64,000 nucleotides of DNA from Orientallactaga sibirica (GCA_036365145.1 JAEOAD010000048.1:17367001-17431000); one strand, 5' to 3'; positions 1-10,645 are shown, numbered from the stretch's first letter. Notes: generated by a model not told the origin, from the letters alone. Made by a program: numbers and translations.

Positions 1-80
1 TATTTTTTATGGTGCTAGGATTAAACCCAGAGCCTTGCACAGGTGAGGCAAGTGCTACCACTGAACTATAAGCCCAGCCT
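1..80 (-). mobile_element. ID-like SINE (tRNA-derived), partial
   Basis: Read on the minus strand this gives an ID-type head (a 'agttcagtggtag' A-box-like block followed by 'caaggctctgggtttaatcc', a B-box-like block). The left end is cut by the window edge. ID elements derive from tRNA-Ala/BC1 RNA and are moved by L1. The copy is diverged. Confidence 0.75.
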
Positions 81-95
81 GAAAATTGTTGTGTA

Positions 96-192
96 GAGGA
101 CTGGGGAATGTAGCTGAGTGGTACTTGTCTAACGTGTACGCTGCCCTGAGTTTGATCCTCAGCCCTGCAAAAAGATATAAAAAAAAAAAAAT
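96..192 (+). mobile_element. ID-like SINE with A-tail
   Basis: The sequence starts 'ggactggggaatgtagctga', has a 'gtttgatcctcagc' B-box-like block and ends in an A-rich tail at about 179-192. It lies in opposite orientation to the ID copy at 1-80, so the pair could fold as a weak inverted repeat. Confidence 0.8.
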
Positions 193-1335
193 CAGAAATG
201 CAGTTTGGCCCCACATGGTGGTGGACTTGGGACAATTTAATCTCCAAGTCTCCTTTTCTGATCTAGATCCTAGGACTGTCCCTTGAGTTCCTTAATTCCT
301 GCTCCCATGTTCTGTGATCAACAGAGCTCAAATACCTCCTCCAAATGACTTCTTTTTGGTGGCTAATATTTTGGGTTCTAGTAACAAATTAATAGCTGTC
401 CATTACATACGGATTCCAAAGAGAACATTAGGAGGAAAGTTACTATGTAGCAGAACTTTACAAGCTCCCCACACCAACCTCCAGTACATGCCTTACCCCT
501 TCCCTTGTCACCCGTGAGTGAGACGTGCATGGTGGACCAGGCGCCAGGCCCCATGTGTGGTGGTTGGCCGAGGGCTTCCATCTATCTAGTCTGGATAAAT
601 GGTTTTTCTCACTCCTTTTCAGCACTGCTTGGGGGTGGACTGCAGATTCCAAACCTCCACACAGAAACATTTGCTTGCAAGGAAAGCCCCCACATTCAGG
701 AACACGTCCCTCACTTTAGACTTGGCTCTCAGCCTGGACCTTGTGTTCTCTCACTGTAGGTCTCCTTCAAGCAGAGCGATTATTCTCAGGAAAGCTCCAG
801 TTGTTCATTCCTCTCAGACTCCAGTCCTGTGGTTATCACCAGACTTGAGAATTGGCCACACAGGGACACAACAGCTCTTGAGAGCCAAACTAAAAGGCCT
901 GTTCTGTTTGACCAGAGGGACACGGCCTCTTGTTTGTGCTCCCCTCCCCCACCCCCGAGGACCCACAATGGGATTCACAGCATCAACATGTTGTTTTCCA
1001 TTGTTGTATGCAGAACCCTCTTGGAATTTTCCCTCTATAATCCAGACTCAAGACAGATGTACGTACTTTTGTCACATCCCGTGTACAACAGTGGGTGTAA
1101 CACCCAGCCAGAGCCAGTGTGGAGGGATGGCTTTATGCAGGCAAATACAATGGTGTTTTCTGTAATGTTCCTCACACCCCTATAGTGTGGGAAGGCCAGA
1201 TCTCACAGTAAGAGCCAGATAAATCCAGTCTCCAAGTGAGTTGTACACTGCAGAGTTAGGTTAGGGTCTTCTGACACTGGAATCTCCGCAGCTGATTCCT
1301 GAATCTCCCAGGAGGACTATAGACAGCTTCCCAAG
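193..1335. other. Single-copy-looking DNA, no gene recognised
   Basis: I recognise no repeat family or gene here. Open frames up to 188 codons occur (for example 599-1165) but overlap each other on both strands, are proline/serine/histidine-rich and have no recognisable domain, so they look like chance frames in GC-moderate DNA. Confidence 0.5.
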
Positions 1336-1396
1336 GTGCATTCTTTTGTCGCTCAGCAAATGCCTTAACTGCTGAGGCATCTCTCCAGCCCTCAAG
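1336..1396 (-). mobile_element. B2-like SINE head fragment
   Basis: Only the tRNA-like end survives: on the plus strand it reads as the family's '...ccttaactgctgaggcatctctccagccc' terminus, broken here by mismatches. The rest of the element is missing or too diverged to call. Confidence 0.65.
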
Positions 1397-1467
1397 GACT
1401 TTTTTTCATTTTTCATTTACTTTATATAAAGCATATGAAATCCTGCTCAGCTTGTCCAGTCTCCAGC

Positions 1468-1850
1468 TGTGGTGGTTTGAATGGATGTCCCGCAGTCAAA
1501 TCAGGAGTTTTATTAAAGCTTGTAATTTAGATCTCCAGCTGCCTGGCTGGAGGAGGTGTCACTGTGAGTGGATCCTAGGGTCCAGCCCAAAGGTGTGGGG
1601 GTGGATTTGGAATTCCAGTCTAAAGATGTGCAAAGTGCCGGAGCTTTGCCTGGAGTTCTGAAGTGTGCTTTCTTGTGCTGGTCGTTTTCCTCCCTCTCTG
1701 CATGGACCTGTGGAAAGGGGCCAGCTTCTTCTACCATTATGGACCTGCCCCTCTGTCTGTAGGGTTCAAGAAATCCCTTCCTCCCACAAACTGTGTCTGG
1801 TCTGGAGGTTCGTCCCAGCGACGTGAGGCTGGCTGCATTAGCTGTAGTGT
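1468..1850 (+). mobile_element. MaLR-like solo LTR
   Basis: It begins 'tgtggtggtttgaatgg', the usual opening of rodent MaLR-like (ERVL-MaLR, ORR1/MT type) LTRs, and carries the family's 'ctccctctctgcatgg' and 'aagaaatcccttcctccc' blocks near the 3' end. The right edge is uncertain. I am confident it is an LTR-type repeat, less so of the subfamily. Confidence 0.65.
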
Positions 1851-2260
1851 GATGCACTTTCCATCCTTGCAAAACAGGGGCTTTCTAAGTACATCCATTT
1901 CTTCTTGCTGGGACATTCATTGCAGCCAATGAGTACACATACCCAGTGTGGGGGTCTTGCTGCCTCCAAGGCATCCCATTCTATTTCTGGGCAGTGCTAC
2001 CTGCCAATAAGCCCCTCCCCATGTCCCCACCCCCTCCACTCCTGCTCATCTCCCTTTAGACAACTACTGGACCCAGACAAGTCTGCAGCTCTTTTCCTCC
2101 AGGGGCCTCTAAATCAAAGTCGGGTCTTGAGTCCTGCTAAATCAATATTCTCTTCCATAAGCTCACTTTCTAATTGTTTATGCACCTGGCACACAACCAT
2201 TTCTTATTTAAAACTAAATCAATAAATGGGTAGTGAGTCCTTTAATGAGGGCCAGTGAAT
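1851..2260. other. Unique DNA, pyrimidine-rich
   Basis: CT-rich sequence with no recognisable repeat or gene. The left part may be the end of the preceding LTR. Confidence 0.45.
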
Positions 2261-2276
2261 AGAAAAACCAGTTTCA

Positions 2277-2551
2277 GGGGCTGGAGAGATGGCTTAGCTG
2301 TGAAGGCACCTGCCTGCCAAGACTAAGAAATGCCCAGGTTCCACGTTTAGACAGACACAAAAGTGATGCAAGGGCACAATGCTGCACTTGCCAACAAGGG
2401 GGAGCACACATCTTGGAGTTCATTTACAGCAGCTGAGAGGCCGCTGGCGCACCCATTCTCTCTCAGTCTCTCTCTCTCTCTCTCTCTCTCTCCTCTCTCC
2501 TCTCTCTCTCTCTCTGTGTGTGTGTGTGTCTCAAATAATAATAATGATAAA
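2277..2551 (+). mobile_element. B2-like (Dip-like) SINE, full length
   Basis: The element runs from 'ggggctggagagatggctta' through a (TC)n/(TG)n stretch at about 2466-2530 to an 'aataataat' tail. Target-site duplications flank it: 2261-2276 and about 2552-2567, both 'agaaaaa-cagtttca' with one mismatch. This shows L1-type insertion and sets both ends. Confidence 0.93.
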
Positions 2552-2689
2552 AGAAAAAACAGTTTCACAGTTATGATGGTATGGATGGTCTCCCAGCTTA
2601 CCTGGGGGAGAGACCCCTGTCCTACCTTCTCAGTATCAGTGGGTGACTGTCTAAAATGCCAGGTACAAAGGCTGATAAAAAGACTGTGG

Positions 2690-2910
2690 AAGAGAGCAGG
2701 GTGTCGCAGCACATGCTGGTCAGCCCAGCACACAGGAAGCAGTGGCTGGAGGACAAGAAGCTGAAGGGCAAATGGGGTTATATGGTGAGTTCAAGGCAAA
2801 CCTAGGCTACCCAGGGAGACCCTGGATCAACATGGCTTGGAATAGAGCTCCGTGGTATATACTCAAGTAGTCTAGCACTGAGCTAGATTCCTAGACCCAG
2901 GGTCTCCCTG
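2690..2910 (+). mobile_element. B1-like plus ID-like (B4-type) SINE
   Basis: The first part has a diverged B1 body (pieces equivalent to 'ccagcac', 'gttcaaggc', 'gagaccctgg'). It is followed at about 2835-2910 by an ID-like head ('gctccgtggtatatactc', 'gctagattcc'). This composite order is typical of rodent B4/RSINE elements. It is old and mutated. Confidence 0.55.
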
Positions 2911-3054
2911 TGCCTGTCTGAGATTGCATGGAAGTAGGAAGGGTGGTTAGAGGAGCACAGAGTCTCAGGCTCACCCTAAGCTAACCATGAATCCCTAGAA
3001 AAGTCATCCTGCAGCCTTCAGGACACAAGCTCTCAGATGTTGAACAAGAAAACT

Positions 3055-3542
3055 GAATGTGATTTTTAATCTTGATTAGCCATCTTAATTCAGTCCAATT
3101 GGATTATGTAATGGCTAAAGGATTAATGAAGCAGAACTCAGAGGGAGTTTGGGCTGGCATTTCAGAGGCAATCAGATCACAAGGGCTCTAACCTCAATAA
3201 TGGATCAATCCACTGTTGGATTTATGATACTGGGCATTACTGAGAGGTGGTACATGAAAGCACGTAGGGTCAGGTTTCAGGAAGTAGGTCACTGGGAGTT
3301 GTCCATCCAGGCTGTATCTTGCCCTGGTCTCCTGTTCTCTTTTCTTGCCCTGGTTTCTTGTATTCCCTTTGTTTTGCCTTCTGGCAACATTATGGACTAT
3401 TTCATGGTAGATCTTAAACACGGCTGGAGCCCAAAAGCCATGGGCAGAACCTTCTGAAACAATGAACCAAAATAAATAAACAATTTCTCCCTTCAGTTGT
3501 TTCCATCAGGTATTTCATGATAATGGTGAAAAAGGAACTGAC
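3055..3542 (+). mobile_element. MaLR-like solo LTR
   Basis: It opens near 'gtgatttttaatcttgatta' and ends 'caccaaaataaataaac...tttccatcaggtatttcatga', the shared 3' pattern of the LTR family also present at 13.1, 34.5 and 59.5 kb. The 'aataaa' near 3473 would be the LTR polyadenylation signal. The 102-codon frame inside is not a gene. Confidence 0.6.
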
Positions 3543-4214
3543 ATGTTGGTCTGAACCAATCTTTTACATTTTGTGGCTCTCTTTCAACTTCCTGGTAGCC
3601 AGGTTTGCAGTCAGGAGCCAAGAGCAACTGGGTATGCTTGCAGCACGGGCCATTCTCTGAGGAGGAGACTCTCCAGAAGGCCCCATGTCAGCTCAGGTAG
3701 TCAGCCCAGCTCTGAGGTAGACTGTCTTCTCCTCTGAGAATTCCACCAGAGGAACTTAAGGCCCATGAATGGATACACAGAACTCATGTCTTAGGAAGAC
3801 AGCAGCCCCTGGTGCACTCCTGCTTCTGATGTGATCAGAAATAGCACTGGGACCCTCATCAAGACCTCTGGTAATACACGTAGCTCTGTTTTGAAAACTG
3901 TTACCCAAAGGAAGACTTTCAGGATAGAAAAAGAGCTTTCCAACACCAATTGATAGACTGTTCAGTAATGTTGTGACTAATGTTGTTTGAGTTGTCATTA
4001 AAACATCATAATTATGCTAAGGAGTCTGTGAAGAGGGAGAGAGGATTGAACACACTTGTGACATGAACGGATTGGTAACTGTGCTTCCATAATTTATGTC
4101 CAAACTCCCCCAGAAGCCTTCATTAGCCTGAACTACAATCTGCTGAGGAGTTCTGCCTATGAGCAGAGGTAATGGCTAGTTCAAACACAAAAAGCAGAAA
4201 TATATAAGGCAGGA
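3543..4214. other. Unique DNA, nothing recognised
   Basis: No repeat or gene is recognised. The sequence is A/T-moderate without low-complexity tracts. Confidence 0.45.
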
Positions 4215-4345
4215 CAAACCCGAGAGGGTGGCTCTTCTGCCACGACCCCTGCATCTAGGACGACGTGATCACTTCGTGCTGAACACTCCACTGTCACTCC
4301 TGTTTAGCACTTTGGTGAGTTTTAAGTCACTCCCGTGGTAGGGAG
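4215..4345 (-). mobile_element. L1 3' UTR fragment
   Basis: Blocks such as 'gaacactccactgtcactcc' and 'agcactttggtgagttttaa' match, with divergence, the 3' UTR of the L1 copies at 41.1 and 49.3 kb of this window. The same blocks recur at 10.1 kb. Confidence 0.7.
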
Positions 4346-4494
4346 ATAATTCTCCCTGCAAAGCACATGGGGTTATTTGTATGAAAAACGTTGCAGTTAC
4401 AACCATGTAAATATTAGGAATGTTCTGACAATTTTCTGTTTTCCTTTTTGTGCTTTTCTAGGCTTTCAAGTTTGTCTTTGTTATTTTTGCCTCA

Positions 4495-4640
4495 GGAGCA
4501 TATAACAGAGCTGCTGAAGTCCTGTAACCCCTGCACTGGAGAGGCAGAAGGAGAACAGAAGCCAGTTTGAGGCCCACCTGGCTACATTGCGAAACCCTAT
4601 CCCAAAAATAAATAAAATAAATAATAAATAAATACCAGAG
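4495..4640 (+). mobile_element. Old B1-like SINE
   Basis: A B1-like body ('ctgtaacccctgcactgg', 'ggcagaaggagaac', 'gaggcccacctggctacatt', 'gaaaccctatcc') is followed by an A-rich AAATA tail at about 4604-4640. Confidence 0.65.
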
Positions 4641-5640
4641 GACAAACAGAAAAAAATTAAATAAAACACTATCTCTTTCCTTTTTTATACTCTATAACTA
4701 TTGTCTTCCAAACTGCAAAGAGTTTAATTATCAAGCAAAGAAAAATATTACCTCTTAAAAATCGTCTCCTTATTATCCTGACATCCCATGTCAATCAAGG
4801 ATGAATTCCCCAGCCCTGTTTTTGGAGTTCAAGAAATGAAATTGCCCAAAGGTGTAGTAATGATGGTCTGCTTCTACCGCCTTCACTGCTGGAAGTTTCC
4901 ATTTTTGTTTATCTACCCTCCCTTTGCTTCCCTGGCCTCCCTAGGCTGGCATCATCTGGCTTTTGCTTTTTTTCCCTGCCAGTTCTGCTGGGTTCCTGTC
5001 TCTGCTGGGAGAGCAACCTTCCATGTCCCCTTGATACTGTATTCCACACACTCACTCGCTCAGCAGTGAACAATCTTTCCCAGGGACAACCGTATCATCT
5101 GAGTAAAGTAAGTGATGAGGGCAAATGACAAATACAGCCTTTACCTTAAATAATATGATTTGCAAGGCCTCCGTGCTGGGGCTCTCCCGCGCCTGAGCAG
5201 CAGCAGGGATTGTGAGGGATCCCTTCTCCCAGGATTTATCTCCGTCACCTGCCATCTCCCAATCCCCCTGCGGCCCCTCTGGCTCCTCCTTTGTCCCACC
5301 ATGAGCTCTGTCACCTCCCATCTCATCATCATCAGACCACCTGCAATTCTTTCCTATCTTGAGAGGGTTGGGCAAATCTCAATATGATTTCTAGGCTTTG
5401 GAAGACTGGCTCCTTGAACGAACGTGTGTGTTTCCCAAATACCCTGCATCAGTTACACTGGCATGTACCAGAAAGAAAAATAAAGAACCCAGAGATGGTT
5501 CTGTTTTAGTTCCATGATGCTCAAATACAAGGTGGCTGACTTCGGGCAACCCAGCATACAGAAGCAGAGCAGAGACCAAAACCCACTGAAATTCTTTTTA
5601 TCTTAAAAAAAAAAAAAAAATCATTGTTAAAAAAAAGGGG
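4641..5640. other. Unique DNA with A-rich tracts
   Basis: No gene or repeat family recognised. Simple A-runs lie at about 5606-5621 and an A/G run at about 5627-5645. Overlapping short frames at 5052-5387 on both strands look like chance. Confidence 0.45.
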
Positions 5641-5654
5641 GGGGAATACCTTGT

Positions 5655-6110
5655 GTAGTCACTCTACATAGCTGCCCAATGACATTTTTATACAAGTGTA
5701 TATTGAATGCTCTCCCTAAACTCCCCTTCCTAGCTCCTCCCATCACATTAGTCCCCATGTCCCCTAGAGAGTTTCACGTCTACTTGCGCGTCATCCATAC
5801 ATCATGAGTTTGTGTTATGTTATGAGATATGTGAACCACAAAAGAGAGAAAACATGCATTTGTCTTTCTGAGAGTGACTCGCATAAGACGATTATCTCCA
5901 GTTACATCCATGACAACATGACTTCATTCCTTATGCCAAAACAAAATTCATTTCACAAATATGCCACATTCCCTTCATCCATTCCTTTGCAGGACACCTC
6001 AAATTCCCTATCCTCCTGCCTCAGCCTCCTGAATGTTGCATCCCCATACTCAGCCTGTAAGTACATTCTTTTGAGCAGACATTCACACATGAATGATGAC
6101 ATTTGATACT
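5655..6110 (-). mobile_element. Diverged L1 3'-end fragment
   Basis: The stretch with 'catttgtctttctgagagtg' and 'gattatctccagttacatcc' matches the well-known reverse-complement pattern of mammalian L1 3' ends (compare 42.15-42.23 kb here). The edges are approximate. Confidence 0.55.
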
Positions 6111-6297
6111 TTCCCCACCTCAACAGCTTGAAATACCAATAGGAAGGAAGAGCACATATGAAATTTATGTCTAATTAATTAGACAGGGAGTGGATAATGA
6201 GAGAGGCATCAACTGGGTAGGCAATATTTTATTATAAGAAAATAGGAAGTGAAATTTAATGAGACATTAGCCTTTGTTAAATCTAAATAGTTGTTGT

Positions 6298-6520
6298 GGG
6301 CTGCGGTTATAGCTCCATTGGTAGAGTGCTTGCCTACCATGCGTGAAGTTCTGAGTTCCCTCCCTAGCACCATATAAACCAGGTGTGGTGGGACACCCCT
6401 GTAATCCCACCACTCAAGAGGGACAGCCAGGAGGATGAGAAGTGTAAGGTCATCCTCAGATCTACATAAGAAGTTCAAGGCCAGCCTTAGGTATACGAAA
6501 CCCTGTCTTTAAAAAGAAAA
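6298..6520 (+). mobile_element. ID-like head joined to B1-like body
   Basis: The left half has an ID-like promoter region ('ttatagctccattggtagag', 'gttctgagttccctccc'). The right half from about 6379 has a B1 body ('ccaggtgtggtgggacaccc', 'aagttcaaggccagcc') and an A-rich tail. This may be two neighbouring insertions rather than one composite. Confidence 0.65.
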
Positions 6521-6532
6521 AAAGTCGAAGCA

Positions 6533-6689
6533 AGCCGGGCGTGGTGGCGCACACCTTTAATCCCAGCACTCGGGAGGCAGAGGTAGGAGGATCTTCATGA
6601 GTTCGAGGCCACCATGAGACTACATAGCTAATTCCAGGCCAGCCTTGACCAGAGTGAGACCCTACCTTGAAAAAACAAAACAAAACAAA
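6533..6689 (+). mobile_element. B1-like SINE with target-site duplications
   Basis: A clear B1 unit ('gccgggcgtggtggcgcaca' to 'gagaccctaccttgaaaaa') with an A-rich tail. The flanks 'aaaagtcgaagca' (about 6520-6532) and 'aaaagttgaagta' (about 6691-6703) are a diverged duplication, showing it landed in the A-tail of the neighbouring SINE. Confidence 0.9.
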
Positions 6690-6703
6690 AAAAAGTTGAA
6701 GTA

Positions 6704-7172
6704 GTTTATGGGCGTTTATTATTCTTACACTCTCTGCTTGAAATGCCGGTACAAAACATAGCTCTCACCTCAACAGAAATAAGAGATCATTTACGACTGA
6801 GCCAAACAGGAATGACCATGGCCTGGAAACATCAATTTAGGTTACCCCAAATACTATGTTCTAATGTGGAAACAACTTTATTAAGTTTTTATGGTTACAA
6901 AAGAAAGTCATAAATCAAGGCACTTTTCCAATACACCGGTTGGAACATCAGATAAGCAGGTTACAGCAAAGTGGAGAAACCCGCGCTGTAGGTCTCAGGG
7001 GCTGTCTGATGGCATTCTTAGCTTTCGGGTGGGGGGCAGCTAACGGTCTGCTAATACATTACAAAATGTCTTATCTGATGGTTACAGGAAGTCAGATCAG
7101 ACACCGAGGTGGCTACTAAAGAGACTGAAGATAGTCTAAGTTAATTAGGGTCTGGGTCCACAACATTACAGC
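6704..7172 (-). mobile_element. Candidate endogenous retrovirus solo LTR
   Basis: Read on the minus strand, the block starts near the 'tgtggacccagaccctaatt' segment (7153-7172), contains an 'aataaag' polyadenylation signal followed by an R/U5-like stretch, and ends in 'aagaataataaacgcc' next to the SINE. The length (about 470 bp) and single poly(A) signal fit a solo LTR. No gag, pol or env sequence adjoins it. The exact ends and class are not certain. Confidence 0.5.
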
Positions 7173-7430
7173 TCCCCATTATCACAAAGTTCTAGTCAGT
7201 CCATCAGCCTTGTGGAATCTTTAACATAGGCATAGATTGTTCTGGGGACTTCAGTTCCTAGAACCCCTTCATAAAAAATGTTAAGAATCCTGATAATGTT
7301 TTTTTAAGCTGTTACTATTATATACACCACAAAGGACACCAAAGAAGCAAATTGGCATTTTAACAATCAAAACCATGGTGATTTGTCTTGTTTTTGGTGA
7401 AGGCAATGCTTTAGATCTGTGTTGAATATG
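7173..7430. other. Unique DNA
   Basis: No gene or repeat recognised between the candidate LTR and the DNA-transposon-like repeat. Confidence 0.4.
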
Positions 7431-7477
7431 CAGCAGATACTGTCTACATGTGGCTGTTTAAATTAAAACTAAAATTA

Positions 7478-7648
7478 GGGACTGGAGAGATGGCTTAGCC
7501 ATGTAGATCTGAGAATGACCTTAATGTATTTGCCTGCAAAGCCAAAGGATCTCAGTTCGACTCTCCAGGACCCATGAAAGCCAGAGGCACAAGGGGACGC
7601 TTGTGTCTGGAGTTCGTTTGCAATGGCTAGAGGCCCTGGCATGCCCAT

Positions 7649-7679
<31 letters not shown>

Positions 7680-7745
7680 TCCCTCCCTCTCTATCTGCCT
7701 CTTTCTCCTTTCTCACAAATAAATAAATAAATAAAATATTTTTTA
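7478..7745 (+). mobile_element. B2-like SINE with internal insertion
   Basis: It has the usual head 'actggagagatggcttagcc', then about 25 extra bases ('gatctgagaatgaccttaat') before the 'gcctgcaaagccaaagg' block, a (CT)n stretch and an (AAAT)n tail. The flanks share 'aactaaaatta'. Confidence 0.88.
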
Positions 7746-7769
7746 AGAAAACTAAAATTAAAAACTGAA

Positions 7770-7965
7770 GGCTGGAGAGATGGCTTAGTGGTTAAGACAC
7801 TTGTCTGTGAAGCCTAAGGACCCAGGTTTGGCTCCCCAAAACCCACACAAGGCAGATGAACAAGCTGGAGCATGTGTCTGGAATTTGCTTGCAATAGCTA
7901 GAGGCCCTATTCTCTCTCTCTTTCTTTCTCTCTAATAAAGAAATAAAAATAAAATAAATTAAAAA
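7770..7965 (+). mobile_element. B2-like SINE
   Basis: Head 'ggctggagagatggcttagt' and a CT-rich block followed by an 'aataaaaataaaataaa' tail. It sits 24 bases after the previous copy in the same orientation, so the two form a head-to-tail SINE pair. Confidence 0.88.
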
Positions 7966-8080
7966 TTCAATTGGTTCAATGTTCTAGCCACATTCCAGGC
8001 ACTCACTAGCCATACATGGCTGGTGGCTACAATATTAGTATGCATCCTTGACATGTCCTTCACTCCAGACAGTTCTATAG

Positions 8081-8465
8081 TCTATTCTGATCTATATAAT
8101 AACACACACTTACATGCCATTTCTGCAGTGACTCTTCACCCTTCACTTTGTGCTTGCATGAAACAAAGCAATCCACGTGTAGGCATTATGAGTGGTGTGG
8201 ATAAACAGGCCGTGTTTCTATTGTGTTAGCTTTTCTGGAAAACAACTACTAAGCTATTAAAAAATTACCAAATCCATATACAAGCCACAAATGTAGAGCA
8301 TCACCGTGCACAGCTAGACACCTGTGGTTAATACACACACAAAAAAAAAAAAACTGAGCAGTGATAAATATTAGAAGATGCATATTAATTATTAGGTGAG
8401 AGAAATAGGAGTTCTGGGTGAAATAAGGTGTCTGCTGAGATAGTTAGGAAGAGGGGATTTTAACG
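8081..8465. other. Unique DNA with short A-run
   Basis: No gene or repeat is recognised. An A-run lies at 8340-8353. Confidence 0.4.
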
Positions 8466-8467
8466 TT

Positions 8468-8710
8468 TTTGATTAATGTTGTGCAGTGCTGAAGATACAT
8501 CTTCAGGCCTTGCCCATGCTAGACTCCATCACTGAGCAGTACCCCAGCCCTTTTATAGTTTTGTTTTGAGATGAGGTCTTGTTAAGTTACCGAAGGTGGC
8601 TTTGAACTCACAACGTAGCCCCAGCTGTTCTGAAACTCAAAGTCCTGTTGTCTCATTCTCCTGAGCACTGGGATTCCAGGAGTATACCAGGCCCAGCACC
8701 ATTCGTACTT
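8468..8710 (-). mobile_element. B4-type SINE (B1-like then ID-like)
   Basis: On the minus strand a B1-like body (complement of 8556-8710, including 'gagcactgggattccaggag' on plus) leads into an ID-like unit (complement of 8468-8555). This is the B1-then-ID order also seen at 58.8 kb. It is old and diverged. Confidence 0.65.
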
Positions 8711-8785
8711 TTTCACTTAGTATTATTATATCATCATAGACATCTGTTCTGTGCTTCTGTAGAGATGGATGTGACTTCCTCTAAT

Positions 8786-8789
<4 letters not shown>

Positions 8790-8828
<39 letters not shown>
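8790..8828 (+). repeat. (GT)n microsatellite
   Basis: About 19 uninterrupted GT units followed by a short AT-rich run (8829-8841). Likely length-polymorphic. Confidence 0.97.
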
Positions 8829-8831
<3 letters not shown>

Positions 8832-9002
8832 ATATATATATATTCATGCAGACACCTGCATATATGTCTATATAGACATTCATAATTTCAAACTGGGTTG
8901 TTGTCCATGCTGGACAAGGCAGTTGGCAGTGGCATTTTCTTGCTTTTTCCTTAAATTAGCTTATTTCTATGCACCCTGCTCCCTCCCCAGATCTTTTTCT
9001 TT

Positions 9003-9271
9003 TTTCTTTTTCTTTTTTTTCTTTTCTTTTTTTTTTTTTTTTTTTTTTTTTGTAGAGAGACACTGAGAGAGAGAGAGGGAGAGGAAGATAGATAGAGAAT
9101 GGGTGTGCCAGCTGCTGTGAACGAACTCCAGATGCATTCGCCCCCTTGTGGTCAAGTGCAGCATTGTGCCCTTGTGTCACTGCATCTGGCTAAACATGGG
9201 ACCTAGAGATTGGAACCAGTGTTCTTAGGCTTAGCAGGCAGGCACCTTAGCCACTAAGCCATCTCTCCAAC
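9003..9271 (-). mobile_element. B2-like SINE with long T-tract
   Basis: On plus it runs from a T/C-rich tract (about 9003-9051) through a GA-rich block to 'gccatctctccaacc'. The target-site duplication 'ccccagatctttttcttt' lies at 8985-9002 and 9272-9289, which fixes the ends and shows a fairly young insertion. Confidence 0.94.
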
Positions 9272-9374
9272 CCCCAGATCTTTTTCTTTCCACAACAACC
9301 TCAATCCCAGATTCTCCATTAATAAGACCGTATTAGCAAGATTCTTTCACACTTTATCCACATTCATAAATTTG

Positions 9375-9376
9375 TG

Positions 9377-9412
<36 letters not shown>

Positions 9413-9475
9413 TGTCAGGGACTGTATCCAGGGTCTTACAATTGGTAGACAAAGGCACTAACACATATATTTTTG
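9375..9475 (+). repeat. (GT)n microsatellite next to ID-like scrap
   Basis: A (GT)n run at about 9378-9410 is followed by a short ID-like remnant on the minus strand ('gactgtatccagggtcttac'). Confidence 0.8.
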
Positions 9476-9611
9476 TTTTAGAAAGAAATCTGCAGAAATA
9501 TATTTAAACTACTTCCTATTTATGCCACAAGTGTGTGAAAGTACCCCTGGTCACACTGTGCACTTTGACAACTTTAAGATTTCAAACCTTATCTGTTAGG
9601 CTAACTTTTTT

Positions 9612-9858
9612 CCTTTCTTTTTTTTTTTTTTTTTTAACATTTTATTTATTTATTTACTTGACAGAGAGAAAGAGGGAGAGACAGACAGACAGACAGACAG
9701 AGAGAAAATGGGTGCACCAGGGCCTCCAGCCATGGCAAACGAACTCCATATGCAAGCACCCCTTTGTGCATCTGGCTTACGTGGGTCCTGGAGAATCAAA
9801 CCAGGATCCTTTGGCTTTGCAGGCAAACGCCTTAACCGCTAAGCCATCTCTCCAGCCC
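9612..9858 (-). mobile_element. B2-like SINE
   Basis: On plus a T-run and 'atttatttatttac' tail lead to a GACA-rich block (9676-9703) and the head complement 'aagccatctctccagccc'. Flanks 'ctaactttttt' and 'ctgacttttttg' form a short duplication. Confidence 0.9.
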
Positions 9859-9861
9859 CTG

Positions 9862-10240
9862 ACTTTTTTGAATAGTTATATTTACTTACACATTTCTCCC
9901 TCCCACACGTTGATGGGCCCAATATTCTGCATGTCTCGTACAGATAGGGCCAGTCCCTGTGAAGTCAGGAATCACAACTGACTACTTTGTGTCCAGAAGA
10001 CAGTGCTCCAGAGCACTCCTTCCCATCCTTTGGCTCTTATATTCTTTTCAACACATCTTCCACAATGGTCCCTGAACCTGGGAGGATGTGATAGAGATGT
10101 CTCATTAAGTGATGAATACTCCAGTGTCACTTCTTCTCAGCACTTTGGTGAGTTTTGAGTCTCCCCAGGAGTCACTGCCAGCTGAAAAAAGAAATTTCTC
10201 TAACTAACAGTGAGAGCAGCATTAATATATGGGCTATAAC
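9862..10240 (-). mobile_element. L1 3' UTR fragment
   Basis: Contains blocks shared with the L1 copies at 41.0 and 49.2 kb: 'cctttggctcttatattctt', 'cacaatggtccctgaacctg', 'cagcactttggtgagttttg' and 'gtgagagcagcattaatat'. More diverged than those two. Confidence 0.8.
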
Positions 10241-10359
10241 ATATGATTAAAAATGATAGCGGTAGTGAGCATCACTAGAATGCACTAGCTAATTCTGATC
10301 TTTAAAGCTGTTGGATTTAGTGAATTTATTTTTCAAATTTAAAAATACACTTTCCCTAT

Positions 10360-10645
10360 TTTATTTAGGTTTGTACTAGGAGTGGTTTTTCTACATCTAT
10401 GGCTATCTTTACATGATTTTTTTGGTTGGTTTAATAAACAGCACTGATTCCAAATCACCTTGCATTCCTGGAATGAATCTAATTTGGTCAAAGTTTGTTA
10501 TTCTTTAACCTCATATTTAAAATTTTTATCCAATATTTTGTTTAGATACCTTCATTGAATCAGTAAACAAGACTATTGTTTTATTTCTGCATGATATCTA
10601 ATGCATGTTTTAGTATTACATTTATACTAAAGGAACAAAATGAAT
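10360..10645 (-). mobile_element. Ancient L1 ORF2 fragment (left part)
   Basis: The plus strand shows the antisense of an L1 reverse-transcriptase region, for example 'ccttgcattcctggaatgaa' and 'aatttggtcaaagtttgtta'. No frame is open. It resumes at 10,850 after a MER5A-like insertion. Confidence 0.6.

Larger units (their letters stand above)
7431..8080 (+). mobile_element. Ancient DNA-transposon-like MER repeat, split
   Basis: The left part ('acatgtggctgtttaaatta') and right part (7966-8050, with 'ctagccacattccaggcact' and 'catacatggctggtggctac') together match a widespread old mammalian MER element whose hallmark is 'gccacatgtggctagtggct'. Two younger SINEs (7478-7745 and 7770-7965) interrupt it in its A-rich middle. 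The family name is not certain. Confidence 0.6.

Noticed and set aside
599..1165. 188-codon plus-strand open frame
   Set aside because: No recognisable domain, overlapping frames on both strands, and pyrimidine-rich composition; no promoter or splice context.
2277..2360. tRNA gene signals in SINE heads
   Set aside because: A-box and B-box-like blocks recur in all B2-like and ID-like copies; these are SINE promoters, not tRNA genes.
2347..2764. Frames with long Ser-Leu runs on both strands
   Set aside because: They are translations of the (TC)n/(TG)n part of a SINE.
9535..9981. 148-codon plus-strand frame
   Set aside because: It is mostly an antisense B2-like SINE and its T-rich tail.
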